A DNA stretch of 64,000 nt from Candidatus Nitrosocosmicus agrestis. Its GTDB lineage: Archaea > Thermoproteota > Nitrososphaeria > Nitrososphaerales > Nitrososphaeraceae. The stretch covers positions 94,084 through 158,083 of the forward strand of contig NZ_VUYS01000008.1 in assembly GCF_008389435.1 (NCBI RefSeq). The letters run 5' to 3'. Shown one piece after another: positions 55,275-63,491 of the stretch; position 1 is the first letter of the stretch, and every line of letters starts with the position of its first letter. Below the pieces are notes generated by a model. The model was given only the letters and a program-made list of their open reading frames with translations, did not search any database and was not told the origin of the DNA. A program made the position numbers and the translations under genes.

Positions 55275-55330
55275 TAATAAGATATAACCTTTTTTCTTAG
55301 GTTATTATTTCATTAAAGAGGAACACTAAA

Positions 55331-55477
55331 CTATAATGATTTATTATTGTCTTCTGGATTTAGTTTTACACTATGACCACATACTTTGCATTTAGAAATG
55401 ATATAGCCATTAGGTAGTTCTTTATCCATAAAGAGATTAAGGCCATCTAGACCGCATTTAGTAAATTTGAATTCCAT
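55331..55477 (-). CDS. 48-aa zinc-ribbon-like protein
   Basis: Minus-strand ATG 55477 to TAG 55331. The peptide has 'FTKCGLDG' and 'SKCKVCGHSVKL', so one CxxC with a possible partner Cys. Similar small proteins occur in archaeal genomes. No family recognised. Confidence 0.45.
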   Translation of the reverse strand: MEFKFTKCGLDGLNLFMDKELPNGYIISKCKVCGHSVKLNPEDNNKSL

Positions 55478-55536
55478 AAAATAAAGGGAGATTGATAATA
55501 GAGCAATAGGACTTCTATATCATCTTTTCAATCTAT

Positions 55537-55749
55537 TCAGTATCTTCTAATTTGTTCACTGTTTACTTTGGCAACACTAGATCTATTTGCTCTTGTGTTT
55601 CGTTTTCGCAGTCTAGTTCTACAACAATAACATCTATACTCATTTGTGTTTAATGCGATCTCACATGATGTGCACTTAGAATTTAGTTCCAATTTGTAAG
55701 CAGCATTGATATTTTTTTCTCTAATACATAATCCCTTACAAGGACTCAA
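55537..55749 (-). CDS. small zinc-finger protein, family member 2
   Basis: A 70-residue paralogue of 54612-54854 with the same CKGLC...CTSCE...CYCCR pattern and nearly the same core ('NINAAYKLELNSKCTSCEIA'). The N-terminus is shorter. The near-identity suggests a recent duplication within 1 kb. Function unknown. Confidence 0.65.
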   Translation of the reverse strand: MSPCKGLCIREKNINAAYKLELNSKCTSCEIALNTNEYRCYCCRTRLRKRNTRANRSSVAKVNSEQIRRY

Positions 55750-55870
55750 ACACGATACCTACCTTTTGAGATTTTTGTTTGCGGATATATAAAATTAAGT
55801 TCGTCTTATCGTAGTTTTTGTTTGCTTAATTATGATTCAAGTTTATATATTAACACTATTCAACAACTTG

Positions 55871-55963
55871 TCAACAATCGCTTAAGTACTGATAAACTTG
55901 TTTTTGAACTATTTCATCAAGCCTAGCGAATCTATGAGTAGTTGCAAAAAAATTAAAATCCAT
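55871..55963 (-). pseudogene. 5' stub of the THUMP gene, left by duplication
   Basis: The frame from ATG 55963 begins 'MDFNFFATTHRFA', matching the first 13 residues of the THUMP protein at 13199 ('MEFNFVATTHRFA'), then diverges and ends at a stop 30 codons in. It lies 13 bp downstream of the second sua5, the same order as at 12.5-13.2 kb. It marks the right edge of an ancient duplication. Confidence 0.8.
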
Positions 55964-55975
55964 AACCTGCACCTA

Positions 55976-56617
55976 CTAATTCAGGTTGAGCACCTTAACA
56001 ATTTTATCTTTTGATAAAGATCCTAGCCGAATTATTTGAGGATTGGTTTCATTTGATATATCAACTATTGTCGATTCCCCCTTAGATTCCATTAACGTCT
56101 CTTTGGTTAAAACTGCATCACATTTTGTAAACAATTTAGGGTCAATTTCTATAAATCGCCTAGACGAAGGGCTATTAGAAAAATTGGCGCTTGTGCCTAT
56201 TAGTAATTTAGATCTAGTCATTTTTATTAACTCTTGTATACACATATCATCTGGAATTCTTATTGCAACAGAGTTATTTGCCAAATTGAGCGTGTATTTA
56301 GATAATCTTGACAATGCTTTAACCTTCAAAACAATCGTTAATTGGCCAGGCCAAAATAATTTGAAAAGCTCTTTAGCTAGGGGAGTGATAATCGCTATTT
56401 TATCAACTTCTTCTACCGAGTGTGTCAATATGGGTAGCGATTTATTTAATGGCCTGTTTTTTATTTGGTACAAGCGAATAATGGAGTTTTCATTGGTGGC
56501 ATCACATCCTATTCCATAGACTGTGTCAGTGGGATAAATGACAACTCCACCATCATCCACTATTTTTGCAAAACTTCTTAGGCTTTCTAAACATTCGCAC
56601 TGGTAGGAATCCACCAC
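55976..56617 (-). CDS. sua5: threonylcarbamoyl-AMP synthase (Sua5/YrdC family), copy 2
   Basis: A 213-residue paralogue of the enzyme at 12545-13189, about three-quarters identical, with the same YrdC motifs ('YPTDTVYGIGCDATNEN', 'NKSLPILTHS', 'GTSANFS') intact. The likely start is GTG 56617. It sits in the accessory region beside zinc-finger genes and is followed by a stub of the THUMP gene, so it arose by segmental duplication of the sua5 locus. It could be a redundant copy or have a shifted role. Confidence 0.9.
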   Translation of the reverse strand: MVDSYQCECLESLRSFAKIVDDGGVVIYPTDTVYGIGCDATNENSIIRLYQIKNRPLNKSLPILTHSVEEVDKIAIITPLAKELFKLFWPGQLTIVLKVKALSRLSKYTLNLANNSVAIRIPDDMCIQELIKMTRSKLLIGTSANFSNSPSSRRFIEIDPKLFTKCDAVLTKETLMESKGESTIVDISNETNPQIIRLGSLSKDKIVKVLNLN

Positions 56618-57092
56618 CAGAATTGAAAATATGGTTCCTAATTTAACTTGTACATACTCAATATATAATCAACCTATTTTTTTTTGACACTTATTTATTT
56701 AGATCTCAAATGATTAATAGATTTTCCATTGTTGTACTCCTTTCCTTGATGTCAGCGGACATGGTTTTAATGTCTATTGAAGGTTAGCCTACTTGACAGC
56801 ATGCATGTTACTGATAATCAATCTATATCAAATCTTTTTGTAATAGTACATATTCTAGATAGGTACGGATGCAGTGATTCCTTTGTATCAAGTCTAAAAG
56901 ATCTATTTATCATCTATTCATATTGTTGTATAGCATAAATTCTTAATTCTTGGGTTGTTATTTTGATTATAAGATTTTTTTTGTTATACAAAACCTAGAT
57001 ATTTGAAATTAATTTTATCATTCTTTGAGAAAAGTTTTTTTGAGCTTTGTTGCATAATTCCTTATTCTGTGGGTATTATCATGTCCATGATA
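56618..57092. other. intergenic, no gene recognised
   Basis: AT-rich DNA between the second sua5 and the dead IS5 transposase; the end of the IS element probably lies here but no inverted repeat was identified. Confidence 0.4.
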
Positions 57093-57949
57093 TCATATTA
57101 TTCTAAACAGGTTATACAATGACACTTTAATCATCATCTCCTTTACCATGTTTTGAAATCTACTGGCTGATGTATATTCACCGAACATTCTCTTTATTGT
57201 TGAAAAGGCTGTTTCAGCCATCCATCTATGTCCGTAATTTCTTTTCTTCTTCCATTTCAGTCGGTCATCTTCTATTGTTTGCAATCTTACCTCCTTGTTC
57301 CTTAACCTGCTATTTCTAATCGAAACAATGGAATTCCTTCTTACCTTTATTACGGGAATGACCTTTTTATCTTCGAGATATTTGAAGTTGGTATTTGAGT
57401 CATAGGCCCCATCAGCCAAAACGGATTTTATTTTCTTTTTATCTTGGTTGTCCAAAACATTGTTGACCAGTTTCTTTAACATCTTGCTGTCATGTACTTT
57501 CTCGTCTGTTATTTCTAAAGCAAGGACTTCCTTTGTTTTTATATCCACTGCTACGTGGATTTTAAGATAGCCTTTTCTATTTTGTTTATTCCATTTTTCA
57601 GACATCCATTGACCTCTATTGGTTACCTTTATTCCTGTACTAACTATTGATATCATTAGGTCATCACCATCACCCGTCCCGTCTCTTTTGATATCGATGC
57701 TTAGTTTGTTTATTCTTTTACAGATATGGCCGTAACTGGGTGAATTTGACGGTAACCTTTTCCCAGTGGCTTTGATTATTCCTTCTGTCTGTCTGTAAGG
57801 TAGGTGAAATGAATAACGGATGTAACCAATGGCCAGTATGAAAGAATTGGGAAATATAAAGGGTTTACCCTTCTTGCCTTTATTCATCCTCTATCTAGTT
57901 CATAACCCCAATTATCAAGGAAATCATGCGAGAAGAGGATATATCTCAC
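57093..57949 (-). pseudogene. IS5-family transposase, inactivated
   Basis: The main frame (57093-57887, 264 codons) has an IS5/IS1182-like core: 'LPYRQTEGIIKATGKRLPS', 'LADGAYDS' (second catalytic Asp) and 'ETAFSTIKRMFGEY' (Glu). The first catalytic Asp is lost: 'SIVSTGIKV' stands where 'DSTGIKV' is expected (GTT for GAT). The usual N-terminus ('FLDNWGYELDR' joined to 'MNKGKKG') is readable only in another frame up to about 57949, ended by TGA. So the transposase is dead twice over. Confidence 0.85.
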
Positions 57950-58038
57950 CACTTCTAACCAATGAACGATTATAGGAAGGCCAACAGTCAATCACAAATA
58001 CCTATTATGAACAATTCGAGCTAAATAGTTTGAGTTAG

Positions 58039-58515
58039 GCGACAAAGCAAAATTCAAGAATAGAATACGAGGAAATTGATCCTATTTTCATTTATGAAAC
58101 TGAATCATTCTTATTCCAAACTCATAGCGCTTTGGATATAATTGCTCAAATTATTGCGTTATCGATTAAAGAACCTAAATTGGATCAATAGGATGCCAAT
58201 CTAGAGGAGAAAATAACAAAATCTTTGATACTTTTAGAAAACTTAGGAAGCGATTTAACACAAATTGTAAATAAGAATTTAGTTGGTACTGAATTTAATA
58301 GTATTGGTAATTTGATTACACATTGGGGAAATTTGTTGAACTTTAAATCACTTATCTATCATACTAACATGACTCAAAATAAAGCAAGGATAAGTTATCC
58401 AAAAATGCCCAATAATATGACTGTCGTGAATTACATGAAGTTTACGTGGAATACACTCAAAACACTCATACATAACATTTATTTGGTGACAATAAGAATC
58501 CCAAACAGTCCTTAA
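58039..58515 (+). pseudogene. degraded gene of unknown family
   Basis: One frame is readable from about 58039: 'SRIEYEEIDPIFIYETE', 'FLFQTHSALDIIAQIIALS', a TAG at 58189, then 'NLEEKITKSLILLENL' and on to the stop at 58515. The coherence on both sides of the stop shows a former protein of at least 150 residues. The part 58225-58515 remains open. Not recognised. Confidence 0.55.
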
Positions 58516-58560
58516 ACAAGATACAATATGAGCTTTGAATTAATCGACTAGTTGGCTATT

Positions 58561-58736
58561 ATTCAGATTAGAGGCTTCAAGTGTGATGTTTGTGACCATG
58601 AATGGGTATCCAGAAAATGGCATTCCTATTCAGTTAACGAATTACCATAGCCTGTGCCAAATGTAAAAGTCCTTACTGGAACAAAAACGCTAGAAAGAAG
58701 TCAATAGAAGAAGATGAGAAGAAAAAGCAAAAGTAA
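58561..58736 (+). pseudogene. broken two-zinc-ribbon gene
   Basis: Frame 1 gives 'IRGFKCDVCDHEWVSRKWH', then a stop; frame 2 continues 'IACAKCKSPYWNKNARKKS' to TAA 58736. Together they look like a small protein of two zinc ribbons (CxxCxHEW and CxxCKSPYWN), typical of archaeal accessory genes, split by a frameshift near 58650. Confidence 0.55.
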
Positions 58737-58764
58737 AATTCTCTAAATATTTACCGTATAAAAA

Positions 58765-58844
58765 TATGGGATGAATCAAATGAGCCAGATGACCCAAAGG
58801 ATACTTGCTACAAGATTTTGGTCGTTGATTTGTTCATCCCACAT
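58765..58844. repeat. short palindromic element, copy 3
   Basis: Left 'tatgggatgaatcaaat', right 'atttgttcatcccacat', about 15 of 17 positions complementary, around a 46-bp centre. Same terminal motif as 44351 and 45059. It lies just after a broken zinc-ribbon gene. Confidence 0.6.
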
Positions 58845-59240
58845 GAAATGAAGACAATCCTTGTTGCATTATTGAATAGTCAACATAATAATTAATTATT
58901 TTTGTAATACAGACACCTAAAATATAGGCCAAGAATTATTATGGAAGAATATGAGCAAGAATATTAAAAAACAATGTCCATCCATATTCGCGGCTATCGT
59001 TGCATTTTTTACATTCTTTTTTTGGCTTATTCCTTCTATTATCTGGAATACCTAAAGATACTCAAAAAGATTGGTGTGATTGGTATTTTTGTGCAGTTAG
59101 CTGATTAGGACTGTTTATCAGCATATCGTCTCTATATCATTTATGCCAAAGTTTTTGATCATCACGATATAATATATTGAGTAAGAATATGATGAATGAA
59201 TTTTGAAAAGAAAATAGAAAATTTATCTAATTTATCTAAT
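58845..59240. other. intergenic, one tiny membrane peptide frame
   Basis: Contains ATG 58951 to TAA 59055, 34 aa with a single hydrophobic stretch ('FAAIVAFFTFFFWLIPSI'), which could be a leftover of a membrane gene. Nothing else is readable. Confidence 0.35.
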
Positions 59241-59603
59241 TTATCTACTCATTTTTCTGCATTCTTCAGCACACTGTCTACAAGCTTGAGCACACTGTTG
59301 ACAATGGTCCATATTAGTATGACTTTCACATTCTTTAGCACAAGCATCACATACTTTTGCACAAGTTTCACAGATTGCTTGAGCATAATGACTATCTTTA
59401 GACATGTACTTGGAAGAAATTCTGCACACATCCGCACAGTATTCACAAAGTTCAATACATTTTAGGAGCATTTTCACATCTTCTTCTCGGGAACATAATG
59501 TAGCACAATACTCGCATGCATTAGCACAATGATTACATGCTTCAATACATTCTACGTATTTTGGATTATGCAAAGTGGCCGTGGGATTTGATGTTGATGA
59601 CAT
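59241..59603 (-). CDS. Csp/DUF326-like Cys-rich four-helix copper protein
   Basis: A 120-residue protein with about 19 cysteines in CxxxC and CxxC spacing along helices ('CIEACNHCANACEYCATLC', 'CETCAKVCDACAKEC', 'CQQCAQACRQCAEEC'). This pattern is that of the Csp (copper storage protein)/DUF326 family, whose Cys-lined four-helix bundles bind many Cu(I) ions. Without a signal peptide it would be cytosolic, like Csp3. It may buffer copper for the copper-rich enzymes of these archaea. Monocistronic, ATG 59603. Confidence 0.82.
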   Translation of the reverse strand: MSSTSNPTATLHNPKYVECIEACNHCANACEYCATLCSREEDVKMLLKCIELCEYCADVCRISSKYMSKDSHYAQAICETCAKVCDACAKECESHTNMDHCQQCAQACRQCAEECRKMSR

Positions 59604-59757
59604 ATTTTTATCATTATCTAGTAAAGAACATAATATTTAATGAAAGACTATAATCTTTAGACTAATGGAAAGAATACATGCGTGGGTAATGGAGACAGAC
59701 CCAAACTATGAAAATTATTTAAATAATATCCTATACCATTGATATAGATTAGCAAAA

Positions 59758-59883
59758 ATGGATTTTAGTAATTGGATAAAAAGCATCTGCAACAAATTGA
59801 AAAAGGAGAATAAAAATAAAAATAACAACTCAACATCTTCTACAACTACGACAAACTCATACTCAACATCGAAATCTAGTTGA
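59758..59883 (+). CDS. 41-aa Ser/Thr/Asn-rich protein
   Basis: ATG 59758 to TGA 59883. N-terminal 'MDFSNWIKSICNKLKKEN' is amphipathic; the rest is low complexity (Asn/Lys/Ser/Thr). Possibly a real small protein; low complexity makes it uncertain. Confidence 0.35.
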   Translation: MDFSNWIKSICNKLKKENKNKNNNSTSSTTTTNSYSTSKSS

Positions 59884-59906
59884 AAATTATCAAATAAACT
59901 ATATTA

Positions 59907-60182
59907 CTAATATCTTTTAACAGTCAACTCTCTTCTTTCTGTTCTCATTTTCCAACCTCTAAAGGATCTTGTCCTTAGTTTGTAGTTACAGCACGGACAG
60001 TACGGATTTTCATCCCATTTGATAAATATCTCACATATACTACAGCGTTTCTGTCCTTCCTTGTACCTGGATGGAATATCGCTGTTTCTCTTAGCTTTGT
60101 ACCTTACACATATTCCGTTGCAACTCAATTCATAAATCGAAGCAATTACTTTGGATAACGAAATAAATATTTTTGCGGGCAT
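59907..60182 (-). CDS. small zinc-finger protein, family member 3
   Basis: A 91-residue protein with CNGIC...CSICE...CPCCN and an Arg-rich C-terminus ('RTRSFRGWKMRTERRE'). It is a more distant relative of 54612 and 55537 and has a longer hydrophobic N-terminus. The three members share the order Cys3, CxxCE, CxCC, basic tail. Confidence 0.6.
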   Translation of the reverse strand: MPAKIFISLSKVIASIYELSCNGICVRYKAKRNSDIPSRYKEGQKRCSICEIFIKWDENPYCPCCNYKLRTRSFRGWKMRTERRELTVKRY

Positions 60183-60276
60183 TTTTTAGTTCAAGATTTA
60201 TTCTAAACTTTTAAACTCCTTACAATCGTACAGTGTTTTTATACTAAAAGTTTTATAGAACATTTACCATAGAAGA

Positions 60277-60534
60277 ATGATCCCTTTGCTTAAACTTTTC
60301 TCCCTATCTACAAGTGGTAGATATGTAGCAACTATTACAAAGACATCCAATGAGTCTACTTTAAAACCTCAGGATGATAAGAAAAGTGCAATGGCTCTCG
60401 CGCTCCAGTGCACTAATTCCTCATCCTGTAATAATAGAGTTATTTGCAGATGCAGTATCTGTTCGGAATTATTATGTTACGAACATGCAACCCTACATGG
60501 ACATCAGATGATACATTTTGAAATTCTGAAATAA
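60277..60534 (+). CDS. B-box-like zinc protein
   Basis: An 85-residue protein; the C-terminal 45 residues hold 'CTNSSSCNNRVICRCSICSELLCYEHATLHGHQ', a C/H series resembling a B-box or AN1-like zinc finger. N-terminal half Ser/Thr-rich. Unknown role. Confidence 0.5.
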   Translation: MIPLLKLFSLSTSGRYVATITKTSNESTLKPQDDKKSAMALALQCTNSSSCNNRVICRCSICSELLCYEHATLHGHQMIHFEILK

Positions 60535-60579
60535 CCCATAAAAAAATGATCAGGGATTAAATATTATATTGCATAATGG

Positions 60580-60638
60580 TTACCACCTTATTTGGCAGAC
60601 TAATTGTCAATAATTAGCACTAAACAAGGTGTAATAAG
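60580..60638. repeat. imperfect palindrome
   Basis: An imperfect inverted repeat of nearly 60 bp: 'ttaccaccttatttggcag' facing 'aaacaaggtgtaataa', with a perfect inner core CTAATT-6-AATTAG (60600-60617). Could be a transposon remnant or RNA structure. Confidence 0.55.
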
Positions 60639-60684
60639 GCTACAGCCATGTCATAAGATACCATCATCTGGTAATCCAGAATGG

Positions 60685-60705
60685 CTATCATTGAAAATAT
60701 GATAG
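60685..60705. repeat. hairpin CTATCAT-7-ATGATAG
   Basis: Perfect 7-bp arms with a 7-nt loop. An outer pair ACCATCA (60660-60666) and TGATGGT (60708-60714) extends the structure. Confidence 0.6.
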
Positions 60706-61539
60706 TTTGATGGTGAAAATCAAAAACATGGGGGGTCTGAGGCATATGAAATATAGATGCCAAGTCTACTGTTACAAGAAACAAGACCTTTGTTGACACC
60801 TTATTACTTTTGAAATAGTTTCAATGTTTCCAATAAATCATAATCTGGAAATCTGATATAAAAAAAACGACATTAAAAGATATAGAGTATTAGTAGTAAA
60901 GGAGGAAAGGTCATAATAGGAAGGACAGCACCAAGAACACAACCCTATCTTGCCAAAACTACAACTACCTATTCCTCATTGTTGGTATATGCTCATTTGT
61001 AATACCTAAATACAGCATTATTCCGAATTTGTCTGTAGGACAGTATTTTATCCCTGTTTATTTTTTGTGTCATTTTCTGTGTGGAAAGCACAATGAGGAG
61101 CAAGTTTCTCCCTTACACTTCACATTGTATTGGAGTTGAAATAACATTGACGAATCTTTCTTAGATCCTAATTGAGATAAATTAATCGGTATTTTTTTCC
61201 ATGATTATCAATATTGAAAGTTAATAAGTTTGTAATTTCAAAGTGTGTATATCAAATAGAAATTAAATGAGGAGATAATAGAGTAGGCATCAATAGGCGT
61301 CTCGTAACCCCTTACGCTTTTGTATAAACACAACTGGATCAGGTACATAATGACTAAGAAGAGTGGTGTTAATGGAGCATTATTAACGCACTTTAATGAC
61401 CCTAGCAGATGGTAGCGGTCTAGTTGATGAGGATGATGACGATGCTTATGGCATAAGTGTAGCCTACTCCCTCATACTCCATATAGTATATCTCCTCATA
61501 TTGTAATGATTGCAGCTTGTTGTCGCAGTACTTTCAGTT

Positions 61540-62218
61540 GGGCTCTGTTAACTTAAGCGTTAATCATCTCTGCGTTATGATGATCCACAAACAGATTCAA
61601 CCAATTTCTTACATGATTTAGTTTACAATTCTTTTTTCTACAGGGAAAGTAATCATCGAAACTTTCTGTTCTGTCCTTGATGTATTGCATTGTTCTTTCA
61701 AAGATACTTTTCTCCAATGAGGAATGGATGTGATGTTTTAGTTTAAGAAATTGACAAGCCATTGGGTACCATGTACCTCCATCCGTAGAAACTGGATGAT
61801 TTCCATGAGCCTTTATTAGCTCAGCCATAAATTTTTCAGCAACAAGTATGTTTCTTTCTTTAGTTATATTTTGTGCGAGAATCATCCTGTTTTCTGGCTC
61901 AATTGCAATCCAAAGCCATATTAATTCTGGACCAACTTTTAGAATAGTCTCGTCTACAATGTATTCTGATATCTTATTTTTCCTTGTTGATAATTTCCCT
62001 TCGTGATGACATTTTTGAATCCCTTTCCAGATTGCAACATGGCTTCTCAACATTATTTAAGAATAACAATGCTTTAGAAACACTTCTGGTTGATAAACCA
62101 AGAAAGTACAAATACAAAGCATGCTCAATGTCTAACGAAGATGTTCTGTTTCTTTTGATAACCATAATTGAAATAGGGCATCTTCAAGCTATATCATTTT
62201 CTTAAGTTAACAGGACCC
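61540..62218 (-). mobile_element. IS6-like insertion sequence, transposase frameshifted
   Basis: About 679 bp bounded by inverted repeats 'gggctctgttaacttaag' (61540-61557) and its counterpart 'cttaagttaacaggaccc' (62201-62218). The transposase (DDE_Tnp_IS240/IS6 type) reads on the minus strand in pieces: start 'MPYFNYGYQKKQ', then 'RTSSLDIEHALYLYFLGLS' in a second frame and 'SHVAIWKGIQK...ISEYIVDETILKVGPELIWLWIA...ENRMI...STDGGTWYPMA...ERTMQYIKDRTESFDDYFP' in a third (61553-62053). The catalytic Asp, Asp and Glu are present, but at least two frameshifts mean it is not autonomous. It interrupts another transposase at its left side on the gene's strand. Confidence 0.88.
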
Positions 62219-62630
62219 ATAAAACCAGGGAAGTACTTTTCTACCTCCTCTTTTGTCTTTAATCTCTTGGTCACCTTGTACAGTTTTTGAGGGATTGGTA
62301 AACAACACCTTATCAACCATTCAATCTTTTGGATGCCTCTACATATGTTACTCTGGTTCAAACCAAAGAGGTATTCCATCAGAGTATAGGTTATGTACAG
62401 ACGATAGTACACCAATACCACGATGACTCTATCCTTGACAAGGAGCTTAAAGTGCCTGCCAGCTCCAACTGCTCTTTCTCTTTTTCTATCTTTTCTGAAA
62501 GACGTTTTATCTCATACTTTGCATACCTTGATTCTATGATTTGAAAAAGGCTGTCAAACTGTTGTACAGAAAGACCTGTGTATGACTTGAAAAGTGATGG
62601 TTTTTTGGATAACCTGTCATAGGATAACAA
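62219..62630 (-). pseudogene. IS5-like transposase fragment interrupted by the IS6 copy
   Basis: Two frames on the minus strand read as the N-terminal part of a DDE endonuclease: 'SYTGLSVQQFDSLFQIIESR' (62391-62630) and 'VYYRLYITYTLMEYLFGLNQSNICRGIQKIEWL...PIPQKLY...EEVEKYFPGF' (62194-62421), which are consecutive in the family. A frameshift near 62400 and the insertion of the IS6 element after 'KYFPGF' destroyed the gene. The catalytic part is not found beyond the IS. Confidence 0.8.
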
Positions 62631-62707
62631 AAGGAAAGGACATGTTTACATGAAACAGGTGGAAATAAAGCTGTTATGGCTAATTATGCAAGAGATCTTA
62701 TGATTAC

Positions 62708-63491
62708 ATGTATTGGGTATGTTCGTTATCTATCAATACTTACAGAATGACACCTAAACATACGGGGATTAACACAAGTCCAAACAAACACAGAAAAGCA
62801 CAGCTAACAAAACTTATTGAAGAACTACCTCTTAGCAAGAGATCCCTTCACAATATACGACTTAGATTTAGGGTAGAAGGATTATGGGAGCTATTCCACA
62901 AATTTGTGGCTGATGGTATCTCTAATACTACACTTCCTGTAGAAACAACCTCACTTAATTCAATGAAAATCCCTACATTTAGGATCAACAAGAAGAGCAA
63001 GGACATCACGTTGGCTACAAGCGAGATCAATAATCTGCTAATTGGGGTGACAGTACATAAAACGGATACTATATCTGTAACAGTTGTATGTTCTCAATCT
63101 TGTTGTGATGGATACAAAAGGTCTGTTTAATCTTGCATGTGCTCTGACCAGAGTCAAAGAGAGGTTAAGAATCTTGATAAAAGATGCTAGTAAATGTCAT
63201 CATCATAATCTGCCTAAAATCCAGAGAGAGCAATCCCTTGTTAGACTATCACAGTTCCGTCCTATGAAACACGGATAGTTACAATGTGTTATCTTGGCAG
63301 GGATTCTAAGATTGAATATTCTGGAGAGATTTTCCTTCAGCACAATAGATGCTTTGGATGTGTTGGTTAGGGTCTACGCCAAAGAGATGGATGATGGTAG
63401 AATCCAGATACGACTTGAAAAACAGGAATACTTGAATAAGACACTCGCAGGGGCCATAAGTGAAAGACTATTAGTAGTAGTAAAAGTATGA
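62708..63491 (+). pseudogene. degraded accessory gene (hypothetical)
   Basis: Frame 62708-63100 gives 'MTPKHTGINTSPNKHRKAQL' and 'LPVETTSLNSMKIPTFRINK...SEINNLLIGVTVHKTDTISVTVVCS'. A shift near 63100 leads to 'VMDTKGLFNLACALTRVKERL', a TAG at 63276 and, same frame, 'FSTIDALDVLVRVYAKEMDDGRIQIRLEKQEY...KTLAGAISERL'. The pieces run in order with one frameshift and one stop, so this was a single gene of about 260 codons. A family of similar proteins exists in Nitrososphaerales accessory regions (from memory); function unknown. Confidence 0.6.

Larger units (their letters stand above)
60535..61539. other. noncoding region rich in inverted repeats
   Basis: About 1 kb without a gene I can defend. 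It holds a palindrome at 60580-60638 and a hairpin at 60685-60705. A readable but unassigned stretch ('VGQYFIPVYFLCHFLCGKHN', about 61035-61095) may be a remnant. Confidence 0.4.
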
